Shown here: positions 21,341-32,230 of the stretch, one piece after another
Layout of the letters: every line of letters starts with the position of its first letter
How positions within the stretch are numbered: the first letter of the stretch is position 1
Source of the DNA: Symbiodinium natans
Lineage: Eukaryota > Sar > Dinophyceae > Suessiales > Symbiodiniaceae
Reading direction: 5' to 3'
NCBI GenBank assembly: GCA_905221605.1
Contig: CAJNDS010000290.1
Coordinates: forward strand, 1 to 64,000
DNA length: 64,000 nt
Translations under genes and position numbers: made by a program
The notes under the pieces: generated by a model
Told to the model about the DNA's origin: nothing
What the model saw: only the letters and a program-made list of their open reading frames with translations
Database searches by the model: none

Positions 21341-21352
21341 GCTGTTGCTGGG

Positions 21353-21490
21353 TCAGCGGTCTTCGTGCTTGTCCTCGCTTTCTGAGGCTCTTGACGCCCT
21401 CTGCGCAGTTGTAAAGACCATGCGTTCGCTTGAGGCCTCTGCTAGCTCAGCCGGAAGGACTTTCTGAAGACTGCGCCAATTCAGGTGTTC
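21353..21490 (-). CDS. Candidate exon, unidentified
   Basis: Minus-strand coding stretch: NWRSLQKVLPAELAEASSER, then MVFTTAQRASRASESEDKHE, with a TGA shortly after. Helical, charged and Ser-rich at its end. It may be a 3' terminal exon. No domain recognised. Confidence 0.4.
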   Translation of the reverse strand, partial: EHLNWRSLQKVLPAELAEASSERMVFTTAQRASRASESEDKHEDR

Positions 21491-22368
21491 ATTTTCCGGT
21501 GGTGAGTTGTCACGGAGGCAGGCGAGGACACGCACATAACAGGCATTAGAGTGAACGTATTCTCTGCAGAAGCGCCAAGGAGCCGACTGCACGTGCTGGC
21601 AGGAGAAGACAGAAAGACACAATGACAAGTTGGCGCATGTCGGCGCCACGAAGGGCCGGAGGCAGCATCACGACTTATTGCCTATACCGGACCAGACGCG
21701 TCATTTCCCATTAATCATTAAACGGTGCACGCCGGCCAGACTCTCGGCAACAGCGCATCCCGGCCGCGGACATCGGTAAGAAGCTGACAGGCCGGGTTTT
21801 CAAACCGACAGCGCATGTCAGCGCCTTGCAGAAAGCAAAGCTGAGCCATGCTGAGCATCTCTGTGGAGCCCCAAAAGCCAAGCTTGCAAGCTTGAAAGCA
21901 CCTTTTGCTCAGAATCAGTTGGCAGTAAGCTGAGCAGATGATGCTCTTGTGTGAGTGACTGCCTGTATATGAGTTTTTTCTGATTGCTGCACTCTCCGAT
22001 CCTTCACAGGCCTTGAAGCCGTTGCAGCAGCAAGCGAAGCGCAAACAAAGCCCATGTGACCATTCCACACATCGCACCACTCCCGGCATTTCCACCTGGA
22101 CCGGATCCACACATGTACAGGCAAATGCCTTCAGTGCTTGGACCTGCCGAGGGCCATGCCTCGTAGAGCAGCTTGGCAGAAGCCGCCTGCAACAAGTAAG
22201 GTCATGTGATCCCACCGAGCAGAGGGCAGCGTAGGGCGTAGGCATAGTGTAGATGACGTTTTATGACCAAGTCCAGACGCCAAAGGACAGGACTTTGTTT
22301 GCACTGTGGAGGTTGCAATAGGCAGGTCAAGGAGAGTATGCCTGCGGGTTCAGAACGCAGATCAACAG

Positions 22369-24142
22369 CTAAAACATGCTGAAAATGTCCTTTGACGAAG
22401 TACCATCCCTCGACAAAACGCAGATCATCCAGAACATCTCGCGGTTACAGCAATCCGCCGAGGCCTCGGGCCGGAGGTGTATAGGTTGTCAGAACAGGCA
22501 CCCCCCTCCAATCCTCCCCCCACACCCATTTTTCGGACCCCTTTTTTTTGGGGGGGTGGGGGGGGTGGGGGGGTGGGGGGGGTGGGGGGGGGGGGGGGGG
22601 TGGGGGGGGTGGGGGGGGTGGGGGGGTGGGGGGGGTGGGGGGGGGGGGGGGGGTGGGGGGGGTGGGGGGGGGTGGGGGGGGTGGGGGGGGGGTGGGGGGG
22701 TGGGGGGGGGGGTGGGGGGTGGGGGGGTGGGGTGGGGGGGGGTGGGGGGGGGTGGGGGGGGTGGGGGGGGTGGGGGGGTGGGGGGGGTGGGGGGGGGTGG
22801 GGGGGTGGGGGGGGGTGGGGGGGGTGGGGGGGGTGGGGGGGGGGGTGGGGGGGGGGGGGGGGGGGGGGTGGGGGGGGGGTGGGGGTGGGGGGGGGGTGGT
22901 GGGGGGGGGGTGGGGGGGGGGTGGTGGGGGGGGTGGGGGGGGTGGGGGGGGGTGGTGGGGGGGGTGGGGGGGGTGGGGGGGGTGGGGGGGGGGGGGGGGG
23001 GTGGGGGGGGGGGGGGGGTGGGGGGGGTGGGGGGGGTGGGGGGGGGTGGGGGGGTGGGGGGTGGGGGGGGTGGGGGGGGTGGGGGGGGTTGGGGGGGGGG
23101 GTGGGGGTGGGGGGCGGGGGTGGGGGGGGGGGGTGGGGGCGGTGGGGGGGGGGGGGGGGGTGGGGTGGGGGGGTGGGGGGGGGTGGGGGGGGGGTTGGGG
23201 GGGGGGGGGGGGGTGGGGGGGGTGGGGGGGGGGTGGGGGGGGGGGTGGGGGGGTGGGGGGGGTGGGGGGGTGGGGGGTGGGGGGGGGTGGGGGGGGGGGG
23301 GTGGGGGGGGGTGGGGGGGGTGGGGGGGGGGTGGGGGTGGGGGGGGTGGGGGGGGGGCGATCACTCCAAGCCGAACCCAAAAAACCCTCAACCCCAAAGC
23401 GTGAACCTTGAGCCCTAAACTAACCCTCAACCCCAAACCCCAAACCATAAACCATAGACCCGGAACCCTCAACCCTCAACCCAACCCTTATTGCTTGGGG
23501 TCCAGCGACTTGGGCGCTGCGGAATCACCATGCTCACGCGGATGCGCTGGGCCGGGCCGAGGCGGGTCGCGTAGCGTTAAAATTACCGATTGATATTGTC
23601 GTTGCCAATCAGACTGAACAGTGCGCCCGCCTCCCATAGGAGTACGAAGTTGTCTGCGCCGCAGGTCAGCAGCAGTCCCTCGTCGTTGTTGAGGGAGCAA
23701 GCCCAGACAGCCCCCCTGCTGCTCAGGAGAAACGCATAGCCACAGAGCCACTGCGTGTTTGGCTCTTGTCCCGCCTGTGTCCTTCGTACTTGCGGAGACA
23801 CCTAAAGAAGCGCAGGAACAAGCGCAGGAACAAGCACAGGAACAAGCAGGAACAAGCTGAGCCAAGTTTGAGTAGCTACTGGTAACAACCTCGCTGAGGC
23901 CAGAACTCACCGTCCGGCACACTCCAGGCAATGACAAGCTTGTCCTGTCTGCCGATATTTACCGTCTGAGTGTCTCAGCTCATAAGAAAGCATGACGCTG
24001 TCCTTGCCGCAAGTGTACAGAGTTTTCCCCGGTGCATCAAAAGCCACGTAGGTGACTGGGCGCGAATGGCCTCGAGGAGAATGCCAACTCATCGGAGTCA
24101 TAGCCGTCAATGCTGCCAGCTGCTCCCCCTGAGCAACTGGCC
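22369..24142 (-). CDS. WD40 protein, C-terminal three exons
   Basis: Exon 1 (24142-23963): acceptor 'gcttcag'; reads PRGHSRPVTYVAFDAPGKTL, then YTCGKDSVMLSYELRHSD, a WD40 blade. Exon 2 (23788-23587): GAVWACSLNNDEGLLLTCGA, then DNFVLLWEAGALFSLIG, a second blade with LLW at the WD position. Exon 3 (22408-22369): DGTSSKDIFSMF and a TAG stop. Phases agree at both joins (G|TA and CG|G). Intron 2 (23586-22409, 1178 bp) is a member of the repeat family described below. A frameshifted WD-like word, QDKLVIAWSVPDG, is readable at 23940-23890, so an extra exon or a decayed repeat may exist in intron 1. WD40 propellers scaffold complexes; the partner is unknown. Upstream exons probably include 24530-24830 and 24900-25700. 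Confidence 0.6.
22550..23357. repeat. 808-bp G/T tract
   Basis: On the plus strand nearly all bases are G, with single T every 5-12 bases, two C (near 23115 and 23140) and no A that I could find. It is not a fixed-period satellite because G-run length varies. It has very high potential for G-quadruplexes. On the minus (transcribed) strand it is a C-rich, A-punctuated polypyrimidine-like tract inside an intron. Long Gly- or Pro-only frames across it are artefacts. Assembly length is unreliable in such sequence. Confidence 0.9.
23358..23486. repeat. Degenerate CCCTAAA/CCCTCAA-type repeat
   Basis: Irregular 'accctcaacccc', 'ccctaaac' and 'ccccaaaccccaaacc' words. These resemble decayed telomere-like or minisatellite DNA within copy A of the intron repeat. 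Confidence 0.6.
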
Positions 24143-24519
24143 CTGAAGCACAACGTCGTGCCGTTGAGCCTTGTGGACCTTAGTCACGTCGCCAGCGAAT
24201 GCGATACGTAGCGCTCGCAGCTGCGGCATGTGCTGAATGGGTCATGCTCGGCTTCGAACCGTGTTCAATTGCAAAGGCTTGCGCTCTGCTGGCAACATTG
24301 GCACATCTGGAGCAGGGCATGGTCCTAAAGACGGAGAGGAAGTTGCCGGCTCCGGACCTGGAATGTTCAACATGGGTAATTTTTTTTGAACTCTGGCATG
24401 AAATGAACATCGAGGCGGGCGACGACCATTAAGCAAAATGCTGCCTTCAAAGCCCGGAGGTGTGGGACCAGGTGGCCTTACAACCTGAGGCTGGCACCAA
24501 ACACAACAAACCTGTCGGC

Positions 24520-24832
24520 CTCTCAAAAAGGTGGCCGCACTGGCCTGCACAACTGGCTTGCCGTCGGGTCCAATTTTGGTCATTCGCCCAACGATGTCGT
24601 CAACGTCTTGGTCTGTGAGCTTCCCTGACCAAGACAGCATGGAGAAACCCGAGTTGTTAATCCCCCGTTGCATCGTGCTGCCGCTGACCAAGTAAAACCG
24701 TCCTCCAGGATAACCAGGCTTGCGAGGAGCCTTGTCAGCAGCCTCGCGACCACATGTGGCTGCCACGGGTGCGCTTTCACCACAGAGCCCCACAGTCCTC
24801 AACATCCTCAACGTCCTCAACATCCTCGACAT
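24520..24832 (-). CDS. Candidate exon, unidentified
   Basis: Minus-strand stretch KPGYPGGRFYLVSGSTMQRG, then SMLSWSGKLTDQDVDDIVGR and KIGPDGKPVVQASAATFLRG, followed by a possible GC donor (gccgac). A 9-bp tandem repeat (ctcaacatc-like, 24795-24840) lies at its 5' edge and is open in two frames. Likely an upstream exon of the WD40 gene. No domain recognised. Confidence 0.45.
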
Positions 24833-24840
24833 CCTCTACG
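24795..24840. repeat. 9-bp tandem repeat
   Basis: Copies of 'ctcaacatc' and variants (ctcaacgtc, ctcgacatc). On the minus strand it encodes alternating Glu-Asp-Val or Arg-Met-Leu, depending on frame. Confidence 0.8.
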
Positions 24841-24899
24841 CCGTACTCTACGCAATCTGCAGCCACATGGCCTCCGTGGTCTCCCCGCGACCATCGCCC

Positions 24900-25713
24900 T
24901 TGCGCCCTTTGCTATGTGGCACCTGCCAGAGATCGTTTTTGACCGCTTCTCCGGCCTGAAGCACTTGTCTCTTACGAAGGGCCACAGAGTGGCCAGCTGG
25001 CCACAGCGAATGCCATCGAAACCAAGCGGGAAAACCAGCATTATAGAGAGCACGACCGCAATCTTATGCAGGAGCCCGGGTTTGATGACTAATCCGCCGA
25101 GGCCTTGGGCCGTAGGTGTCTAGCGAGCATAAAGCAGGTACCCCACCTGCACGCCCCTCGTTTGCCACTTTTTTGCCTGGAAAGGGTACCGCCCCTGGCC
25201 GACAAGTGTGCGGGACCTGACCGTGCATTAGGACCAGGGCGCATTTTGCCCCAAACCCCCACCCCCAACCCGCCCCCCCACCCCCCCCTCACCCGCACGG
25301 AATCGGTGAGTTTGGTCTTCACACGATCGCGTAGCGTTAAACTTACTGGGTCTGGCTGTGGCAGCTGAAAGAGAAATGCTGTGGACCGCAGCTGCAGCCT
25401 CTTTGCAGACACCTCCTAAATCGATTCCAACACACACTCTGGAGAACTTTTTCATGGCAGACACGGCATGCCGCGCGCGAAGGGGCCGGGAAGAGTCGCA
25501 GAGCCGTGCGGCCATTGTCATGATACGGTAATTCGTCTGCTGCAATGATGGCATTGAAAAGCCATGGCGACGAAGCGTGCTCGACGAATGGCTGACCACT
25601 GGCTGACCGCTGACATCCGCTGACTTATCTCCTTCAAAACGTTTCAAAACCCCCGGCCGCCTCGAAAGCTTCGACAGGGCCTCTGCCGGCTCCTGGACCC
25701 CCTGCATGGTCAT
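24900..25713 (-). CDS. Two-exon coding segment, unidentified
   Basis: The upstream exon (to 25347) contains MAARLCDSSRPLRARHAVSA, then FSRVCVGIDLGGVCKEAAAA. The downstream exon (from 25088) reads IKPGLLHKIAVVLSIMLVFP, then LATLWPFVRDKCFRPEKRSK. Removal of the 258-bp intron 25346-25089 (GT-AG) joins them in phase (A|TC). The second exon has a hydrophobic stretch (IAVVLSIMLVFPLG) that may be a membrane helix. No known domain. It lies directly upstream of the WD40 exons on the same strand and may be part of that gene. The 5' end is not defined. Confidence 0.5.
25089..25346 (-). mobile_element. Intron made of introner-like repeat, copy B
   Basis: Minus direction: starts GTAAGTTTAACGCTACGCGA and ends ggcccaaggcctcggcggat + TAG. 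Both ends are splice sites, so the element supplies its own donor and acceptor, and the flanking frames join in phase. The interior has G-rich runs (25245-25290 on the plus strand appear as C-runs), like a miniature of copy A. 258 bp. No coding capacity. Confidence 0.65.
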
Positions 25714-25719
25714 CCGCCC

Positions 25720-26720
25720 CTAACAGAAGCATTTGGGAACAGATGGACATAACAGGTGATAATGAGAAATTGGGGTACGCCAAGTCCACGCGCCTCCTTC
25801 TTCATCTCGGAATTCCTGTCTCGTGCAACATGCTACAAAAGTGGAAAGGACAGCAATGCATGATCTGGGCTCCTGAGATCTTGCCTTGCGGGCTTTCCAT
25901 AGCTCACTTCTGGTGGCATCTGCGGACTGCTCCGCATTGTACGGCACCTGACGTGGTCGGGTCTACACAGCCTGACGCGGCATAGTTTCAACATGTTTCA
26001 ACAGGATGGGATCCTCCAACGCGTCTTCGAACTCTTCAGGCTCTTCGGTTGGCATCTTCACCGGTAGCTGCTGCTCTTGGAGATCCTCTGGACAGAAAGC
26101 AGCGCCCCCATCCACCGACAGCGAACCCAATGCAAAGCGAAAGCATGCGGGTGACCCCAGCTACACCTCTTTGGGGATGCTGTCCCAAAACTTTGTCCTG
26201 GCAAAAACAGCTTCATGAGTCAGATGTGAGGACAAATAAGTTGCTACAAAGCCTCGGCCCTACCAGTACGTGAAGCCGGGGATTGTTTCGATTTCAATAA
26301 CGCAGGAAGAACGATGCAACATGCGTCCTGCCCGCAGCTTTGCCTTTATCAGCGGCATATAAAAGGAGCTTCTGGGCCTGGGTCTAAACGGTCTACATGT
26401 GAAAGGCCACTGCTTGCATCTACCTGGCAAATCCTGCCAAACTCTCCAGTGCGGGTCCGGCGCTTGCGTTGTCACACCAGCTGCCTCGTGGCGTCTGACG
26501 CGGGGATTTCGAAAGAGGGGGCAACTCGATCCACAGCACCCCCGTCACAACCGCGGGCAAAGAGGCTTGAATGAGGAACTTGACCTTCTTGCCTTGTGCT
26601 CACTGCTTGCGACACATAGCATGTTTGGAACGTTTCCCAGGCAAACGGCTGCTGTCAGGACTTCCTCCTTCTTCCGGTGACTTTCGCGTGATCTGCCTCG
26701 GAAGACTGGTTTCGTGAAGA
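25720..26720. other. Spacer, no gene assigned
   Basis: Frames of 60-95 codons occur on both strands. The plus strand at 26006-26218 (GSSNASSNSSGSSVGIFTGS) is Ser/Gly-rich with no counterpart or splice context. I assign no gene. Confidence 0.35.
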
Positions 26721-26723
26721 CAG

Positions 26724-26960
26724 CTAAGCACAGAAACATTGCATAACTTTGCCCGGTTGCACATCGTGGAACTCTCCCTGGCGGATTGAACCGGACGCGG
26801 GCCTTAGGGGCACCGGGGCGGATCTGCTGCTGTCTGCCGCAGCCGCCTTCTGTTCATTTGCGAGGCATACCGCATCAAAGATCTCTTCAAACTTCAAAGC
26901 GTGCAATGCTGTCGAAGTTGGGCCGATGAGTGCCCGCGCTTGATGGTAAAGTCTTTTGGA
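26724..26960 (-). CDS. Candidate exon, unidentified
   Basis: Minus-strand stretch ALHALKFEEIFDAVCLANEQ, then KAAAADSSRSAPVPLRPASG and SIRQGEFHDVQPG. Helical and then Ser/Pro-rich. No domain recognised. Direction agrees with neighbours. Confidence 0.4.
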   Translation of the reverse strand, partial: SKRLYHQARALIGPTSTALHALKFEEIFDAVCLANEQKAAAADSSRSAPVPLRPASGSIRQGEFHDVQPGKVMQCFCA

Positions 26961-27366
26961 GCGGTGGTCTTCATTTTGTAAGCAACTTGGCCACTCCACC
27001 TTAAGGCAAAGCAACAAGTGCAACAAGTGCCCATGATGGCGGGCCACACGCTGGGACATGCGTAGAGCACAGCCAATACAGCTCTTGCCACAAGGGCACG
27101 TGTTCCGAAGCTTCACCCATGCATTCAATGAGCCTCAGATTGCTTCAAGCAATTCGGCCCTATTGAAACCTAGATCCGAGTATATCCGAGTCCCCATCCA
27201 TCTCGCGCAACACGGAATTCCACCGCCTCGCAGTTTGATGGACCCGGCATCGTGGTGCAAAAAGCCGTTTCTGAAAACGTAGTAGCTCTGCTGTGCTACG
27301 CTGTAGGACCTCATTCAATAAGCTCAGATTTTCGTCTTGTGCCTGGTGCCATACCTAAAACTTCTT

Positions 27367-27590
27367 TCATGGAGGGTTTCGGATGTCAACCAGTGTTGTC
27401 GGCACACCTGTCTGGCACGAGAAGCTTCTTAGCATGCTGCATGGATTCACTAGCTCCGACACCAGCTCTTTGACCGTGGATGCTGGCAGAAAGTCAAAAA
27501 AAATCTGTTCTACACTGAACCGCGCTTGCAAGCCCCTTGCCTCTGGCTGTGGCGATATCACAGTCAAAGGCGCCATGGCTGGAGAGAGCG
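27367..27590 (-). CDS. Candidate exon, unidentified
   Basis: Minus-strand stretch MAPLTVISPQPEARGLQARF, then SVEQIFFDFLPASTVKELVS and NPCSMLRSFSCQTGVPTTLV. One of the more protein-like segments in the 26-29 kb interval. No family recognised. Confidence 0.45.
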
Positions 27591-27812
27591 TGTAGTCAAG
27601 GCATTGCACTAACAGCATAGAGGAATTGGTGCTATTCCTTTCTATTGCTTCTACTTCGACTGCTGTCTTGCATTCAGGCCAAGCTGAAATGTAAGAGGTG
27701 CCAGCTTCTGAAGGAAGTATAGTGCGCTTTCAGCTGCGGTCGCGCCCTATTTAAACATAAAAACTGAAGGCAGGGCGCTGTGGTCTGAAGCCGTGAGAGC
27801 TGCTGTGGCGAG

Positions 27813-28079
27813 TTACTCATCTACATTCTGCTGGGTCTGACATCGGGCATTTCGGCACGAACCCTTTACAGTCAAATCCTGGCCGAAGAGGCGGATTCCC
27901 AAATCAAGCGCTACATGGCAATATGCAAGTCTGCACCTCCCCAGATAGTTTATCATGGCGCCTGGTGCTGTTGGATAACTCAGGGGGCACCGGAGTAGCG
28001 GGTCATTGCAAGAAGTAATAAAATCTGTGGCCATCTTAACAACATAAGACGTAAAGTTGGGCAAAACAAAGGGAGGCAA
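27813..28079 (-). CDS. Candidate exon, unidentified
   Basis: Minus-strand stretch PPFVLPNFTSYVVKMATDFI, then GAMINYLGRCRLAYCHVALD. Plausible coding texture. No domain and no verified splice join. Confidence 0.3.
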   Translation of the reverse strand: MPPFVLPNFTSYVVKMATDFITSCNDPLLRCPLSYPTAPGAMINYLGRCRLAYCHVALDLGIRLFGQDLTVKGSCRNARCQTQQNVDE

Positions 28080-28099
28080 TACTCCGGGCTTTGCTGACG

Positions 28100-29015
28100 C
28101 CCAGTTTAGGTTTAAACGGTCTAAGCCCCCGGCCGCTACTAAGCCCCCTGGCCTTCTGCTAAGCTGAGTTCACGCAGGCATCCCATTTCCATAACTTAGT
28201 CTTCCAGCTTACCCGTGCGCCCGACTCTGTGTTGTATGTGCGAATAGGTTCAGCCTGCAGTGAGTGTACTTAGCCATGGTGCATGTCAGGCAGAATGGAG
28301 CTGCAGGGTTCGCTCGAATCTGCGTTCGAGCAAGAACTACAGGGCGTAAACCTCCAACGGATTGGTTAGATTTTGCTGACTGCCAAAAACTCTTGCCAGA
28401 TGTCTCCTTCCCGATGCTGACTGACGATGGGGGTTAACTTCAGGGGGTGACAGATTGCACCTGATCAAGCTCGGCACTGCGCTTTTCGTGACCTGAATTC
28501 CAACATCCCGGCAAAATAACGTACTGTACGAGGCCGGGGGTCCTCTCTTATTAGCAGTCTGACCAAGCCACCCTTGCACAAGGCTGCGAAGTAGGCGAAC
28601 AAGTTGAGGTTACAGTGCCATTCACATCGTGTAACTGGACGTAAGCACGGAGATCGCAGGGTTACTTGCGGCTAAGCCGTCCGTTGTCATTTGCAAGCAC
28701 ATCTCTTGGAGATTGCGTAAGAATCAATCGGGTTCCCGACTTGCAGCTGACTCAAAGAAATCTTGAGGAGGGCGTCTCCTCCGCAAACCATTTCCATGCC
28801 TGGCAAGGCATCTTTCAACAAAAGCCTGTCACACTTGTGCTACGTTGATGTGCGGCTGAGATGCTGACTCTTCATTTTGCTTGCCCACTCCAGTGGCTAG
28901 CCAGCAGCGCTTGCACGCTTCTCAACATACTTCCTTCAACCGCTCGGAAACACAGCTATCATCTGGTTTCTACGGATATAACCTGAGAATGTCACAACTC
29001 ACAACACCCTTGGCC
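28100..29015. other. Spacer, no gene recognised
   Basis: Only short frames without coding texture. Contains repeated 'ctaagccccctggcc'-type words at 28120-28155. Confidence 0.35.
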
Positions 29016-29019
29016 CTTG

Positions 29020-30765
29020 TCATGGCCCGAGGCTCTGAAGGAATCGAACGGCCAAGCCTTGATTGTTCAGGGTGTGACGTGTTGCAATATTCGGGCCGTC
29101 AATATCCCCCATATAACATAGGCGAACCATGATCCCGCTCCCCATAGCCATAGGCAAGGAGCTGACCAGTACCGATCCAGCAAAGCCCAAGCCAAGCCAG
29201 ATCAGCAGAAGCTCCACTTCGCTCCAGGCGTACAGTTCAGTGTTGTACGTGACCAGTGATAGCCCCAGATACCAAAACACAGCAAATGATGTGACCACGT
29301 CCTTGGCAATTGCAATGCGGAGCTGCCTCTGATGCGGTTCGTGCTCGTTGGACCCATCGCACAACTACGCGGACCACATATGACCACATGACCTCTGCAT
29401 GCAGTCATGAATGTGGCTCAGCTGCAGTGAAGCTTTCCTGCGTGCTATGCAGCAGTTGTGCGTCGCGAGGAAAGCTCCGCCGCCGCACCAGGAAGAGCTT
29501 CCTGAGAACAGCTGCGCAGTGGATCAGCGGCAATCAGCTGCACCAACAAATCACACAAATTGATGCAGCCAGCACGCGGGATTTTGCAACGCACTTCTAG
29601 AAGTCTTGCCAACAGTGTCGGGATGATACCCCATGGCAGCACTGGTGCGAAAAGCGCTACAAAAAGGAAGTTCAGCTTGATGTCCTGGCGACATCAGCGG
29701 CTGCTTCTGGCCAATGACATTACCGGAACTGCATCGCAGTGCAGCTCTTGCTTCAGTCACTGGCATTCACTGGTCCTTTAGCTCATCAAGCGCATCGAAC
29801 TCCCGCAAGACGACTTGTTCCAACGGTCCGTCCAGGCATCGCTCACCTTCATGAATGTATGTGTGGGTGAAGACATCTGGACAAGCTCTGAGAAATGACC
29901 CGTCTTTTCAATAAGTTGCTCTTGTGACCTCTCTGAAAATTCTACTGCCAATCATGTGCGCACGGTGAAGAGTGCAACCGAGGTGCAGCAATCGTCGTCA
30001 GCATCTGACACGTCCAGCTCTGTTGTGGCAAATGTGCGGCCGCAGCATAAATAGCCTAGGAATACTGCGTTGACCCGACATGTTAGAGTGACTTTAGACG
30101 CCAAGGGGCGTAGTCCAGTCACTTCAGCATCCAGTACGAAGATGAGAGACAGCCTTCAGCTTGCATGCATGTTAAAATGGATCTACTCGGTCCAGGCTGG
30201 GTCCAGGGAATCTTTGGCCGACAGCCCTAAGAACATCACAACATGGGATACTGGTCTCCTGAACCATGCAGTACGACGCGTGCAAGCAGGCCCATCTGTC
30301 GAGACCGGCCAAATGAAGTTAAAACAGCAACCCTGAGGAGGAAATAGCTGGGATGGAGGTGTGGAACATGGTGGAACCTCCTCGTCCAAACATTTTCTTA
30401 ATTTCTGTCCTCGACCTGCCCTGCCTGCACTATGAGACATGCGTTGGCTTCGGTGGAACTCGCAAACTGCAGCTAGATCACAGTCGTGTGAGTGGCACAC
30501 CACAGCAGAGACAACACCATCGCGCCAAACATCTGCGTATGCGTCCGCAGATGCCGCTTCGACGTTCCTGTGTTGAGGACAACATGCATTATTTTTCTTG
30601 ACGGCGTGACAGCACTGAGATTGCCTGGCCACTGCCTGGCCTGTGACTTGTCCTGTTGGTCGGCCCAGTTGTTTAGTCGCTTAGCGATCAGAGGTGCAAG
30701 CACTGCCGGGATCATGTCGACAAATGGACCTTTGCACATCACGAGCAGCGCGCTGATATCAAGAG
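29020..30765 (-). CDS. Membrane protein exon cluster, unidentified
   Basis: Four minus-strand exons in order. First, 30765-30636 after acceptor 'accgcag', reading LDISALLVMCKGPFVDMIPA, then VLAPLIAKRLNNWADQQDK, with a GC donor. Second, about 30260-30183, reading PVSHVVMFLGLSAKDSLDPA. Third, 29596-29460 after 'gacttctag', reading INLCDLLVQLIAADPLRSCS. Fourth, 29322-29020 after 'gaggcag', reading LRIAIAKDVVTSFAVFWYLG, then AWSEVELLLIWLGLGFAGSV, with two likely membrane helices and a TGA stop at the end. Grouping them as one gene is inference from order, strand and hydrophobic character. Not all phases were checked. No family recognised. Confidence 0.45.
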
Positions 30766-30799
30766 CTGCGGTAGAAGGACAGGTAGAATGTAGGGGCAG

Positions 30800-31380
30800 G
30801 GCAAACGATGAATGGACCCAAGAGCCATTGCTCGAACAGGAGGCGCCGGTTGTCCTTAGCAGAAAGTCAGAACATCGACCAATTGACAGACACTGCCCTT
30901 CTGGCTGTCACGTAGCTATGCACTTGTTTGCAGCCTGGTGGCAAAGCTTAGGAAGGATTTGGCACACAGCAGGGTACCTCAGATGCCAGCACCCTTGATG
31001 GCGCTCATCCACTTTTGCACCCTTTGCTGCCCGGGCTGCCGCTGCAGCACAACGGGTCATCTCTTGAATCGCAACCAGTCATGCTGGCGCAAATCCTCAG
31101 CCACATGATGAAGAACTCATGAACATGTCGGCCCGTGCGCATCCCCTCTTCTGCAGGGGCCCTACTGTGAGGTAGGACGCGCATTCGCGCACCCTGCGTT
31201 TGGGCAGGTTTTGCTGAATCTCGGTTTGTGTTTAAGAGACGACGCTCCCGCGCAGACGAAGCTCAGGAAATGCAACTAGCGCTCTCGAGTGTTTTGGCTG
31301 CTTTTTCCCCGTCCCCACGATCTGCCGTGCATAAAGCACTTTGCTGCAAAATACAAAGTCCTTCCTGTTTCGATACCCCC
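30800..31380. other. Spacer, no gene recognised
   Basis: Short frames only. Nothing with splice context. Confidence 0.3.
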
Positions 31381-31390
31381 TCTTGTCACA

Positions 31391-32230
31391 TCATTTTGCC
31401 ATCAAGCATCTGATAATCGGGAAAGTCCTTGCAGGCCTCCCTTGCATCTGGCAATTCCGTCGACACAGGATCTGGATGCCAACTAGGAAGAAAGATAAAG
31501 GCCAACCTTGCAGGCTTCGCCGATTCGAACTTGGCTTCGGCGGTCTCGACTTGCTCGAAATGCCCGAAATCAATCGCAAGTCAGCAGATATACAGGCCAA
31601 GGCGCAGTGAGAAGACTCCAACCTGAAATGGCACAACACTACGTTTACCAAGTGGGAGGCTTTGCTAGGAATTTCTATGTTTCACGGCGAGGTCCGTTTT
31701 GGGCAGGCAGTGAACAGGAGAAGACGAATCATATTCTTTGATAGCCTTAGCTGGGGTTATGTGGCGCCTGATGCAAAGGCCCAACAAATGCTTTTGGGCC
31801 ATGAGGTGGGTGGGTCGATGGTGATCGTTAACCCTTGGCAGCCCGAGCTAGGGCTGCTTTCCAATCTGCATGAACCCAGTCATCCGAACGACCTCCCGCC
31901 TTGGCAAGAACTTCGATGAACAGGGAAAGCATCGCTTGCACGTACTGACGTCGTCGCATGTACTGACGTCAGGGATTTCAGAGACAACGTCGGGGAAAAC
32001 TGCCGATTCAGCTGAAACATGCTGAGACAGATTGCGCCTTGAAGTTCCAGAGCTTCGCAAGTGCCGCAGCCACGGCTTTGCAAGCCTCGCCCAACCTCTG
32101 GAGATGCGTAAAACGTGGTCTGCAAGAAGCGATTTGCACTTGCGCATGTTTTCAACATCTTTCAGGACAGGAGCAAAACCACGAAAAGCAATGCTAGCGA
32201 AATGTCGACGGATATGTCTGCGAGAAGTCC
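31391..32230 (-). CDS. Candidate exons, unidentified
   Basis: Minus-strand stretches at about 32190-31960 (KDVENMRKCKSLLADHVLRI, then GWARLAKPWLRHLRSSGTSR) and 31520-31391 (LQGWPLSFFLVGIQILCRRN). The first looks alpha-helical and basic. The second could contain a membrane segment. They may continue the transmembrane exon at 32557. No family recognised. Confidence 0.35.

Larger units (their letters stand above)
22409..23586 (-). mobile_element. Intron carrying introner-like repeat, copy A
   Basis: In the minus direction it opens GTAATTTTAACGCTACGCGA, exactly at the end of WD40 exon 2. It carries the G/T tract and near its end has the conserved block ggcccgaggcctcggcggat (about 22480-22455). 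The opening 20 bases differ at one position from those of copy B at 25346, and the closing block is shared with copies B and C. The AG used here lies about 45 bases beyond the block. No transposase or terminal inverted repeat is visible. Confidence 0.6.

Noticed and set aside
22376-23472. Very long Gly/Val/Trp-rich (plus) and Pro/Thr/His-rich (minus) open frames
   Set aside because: They are produced by the G/T tract in all frames of both strands and have no start context, domain or splice support.
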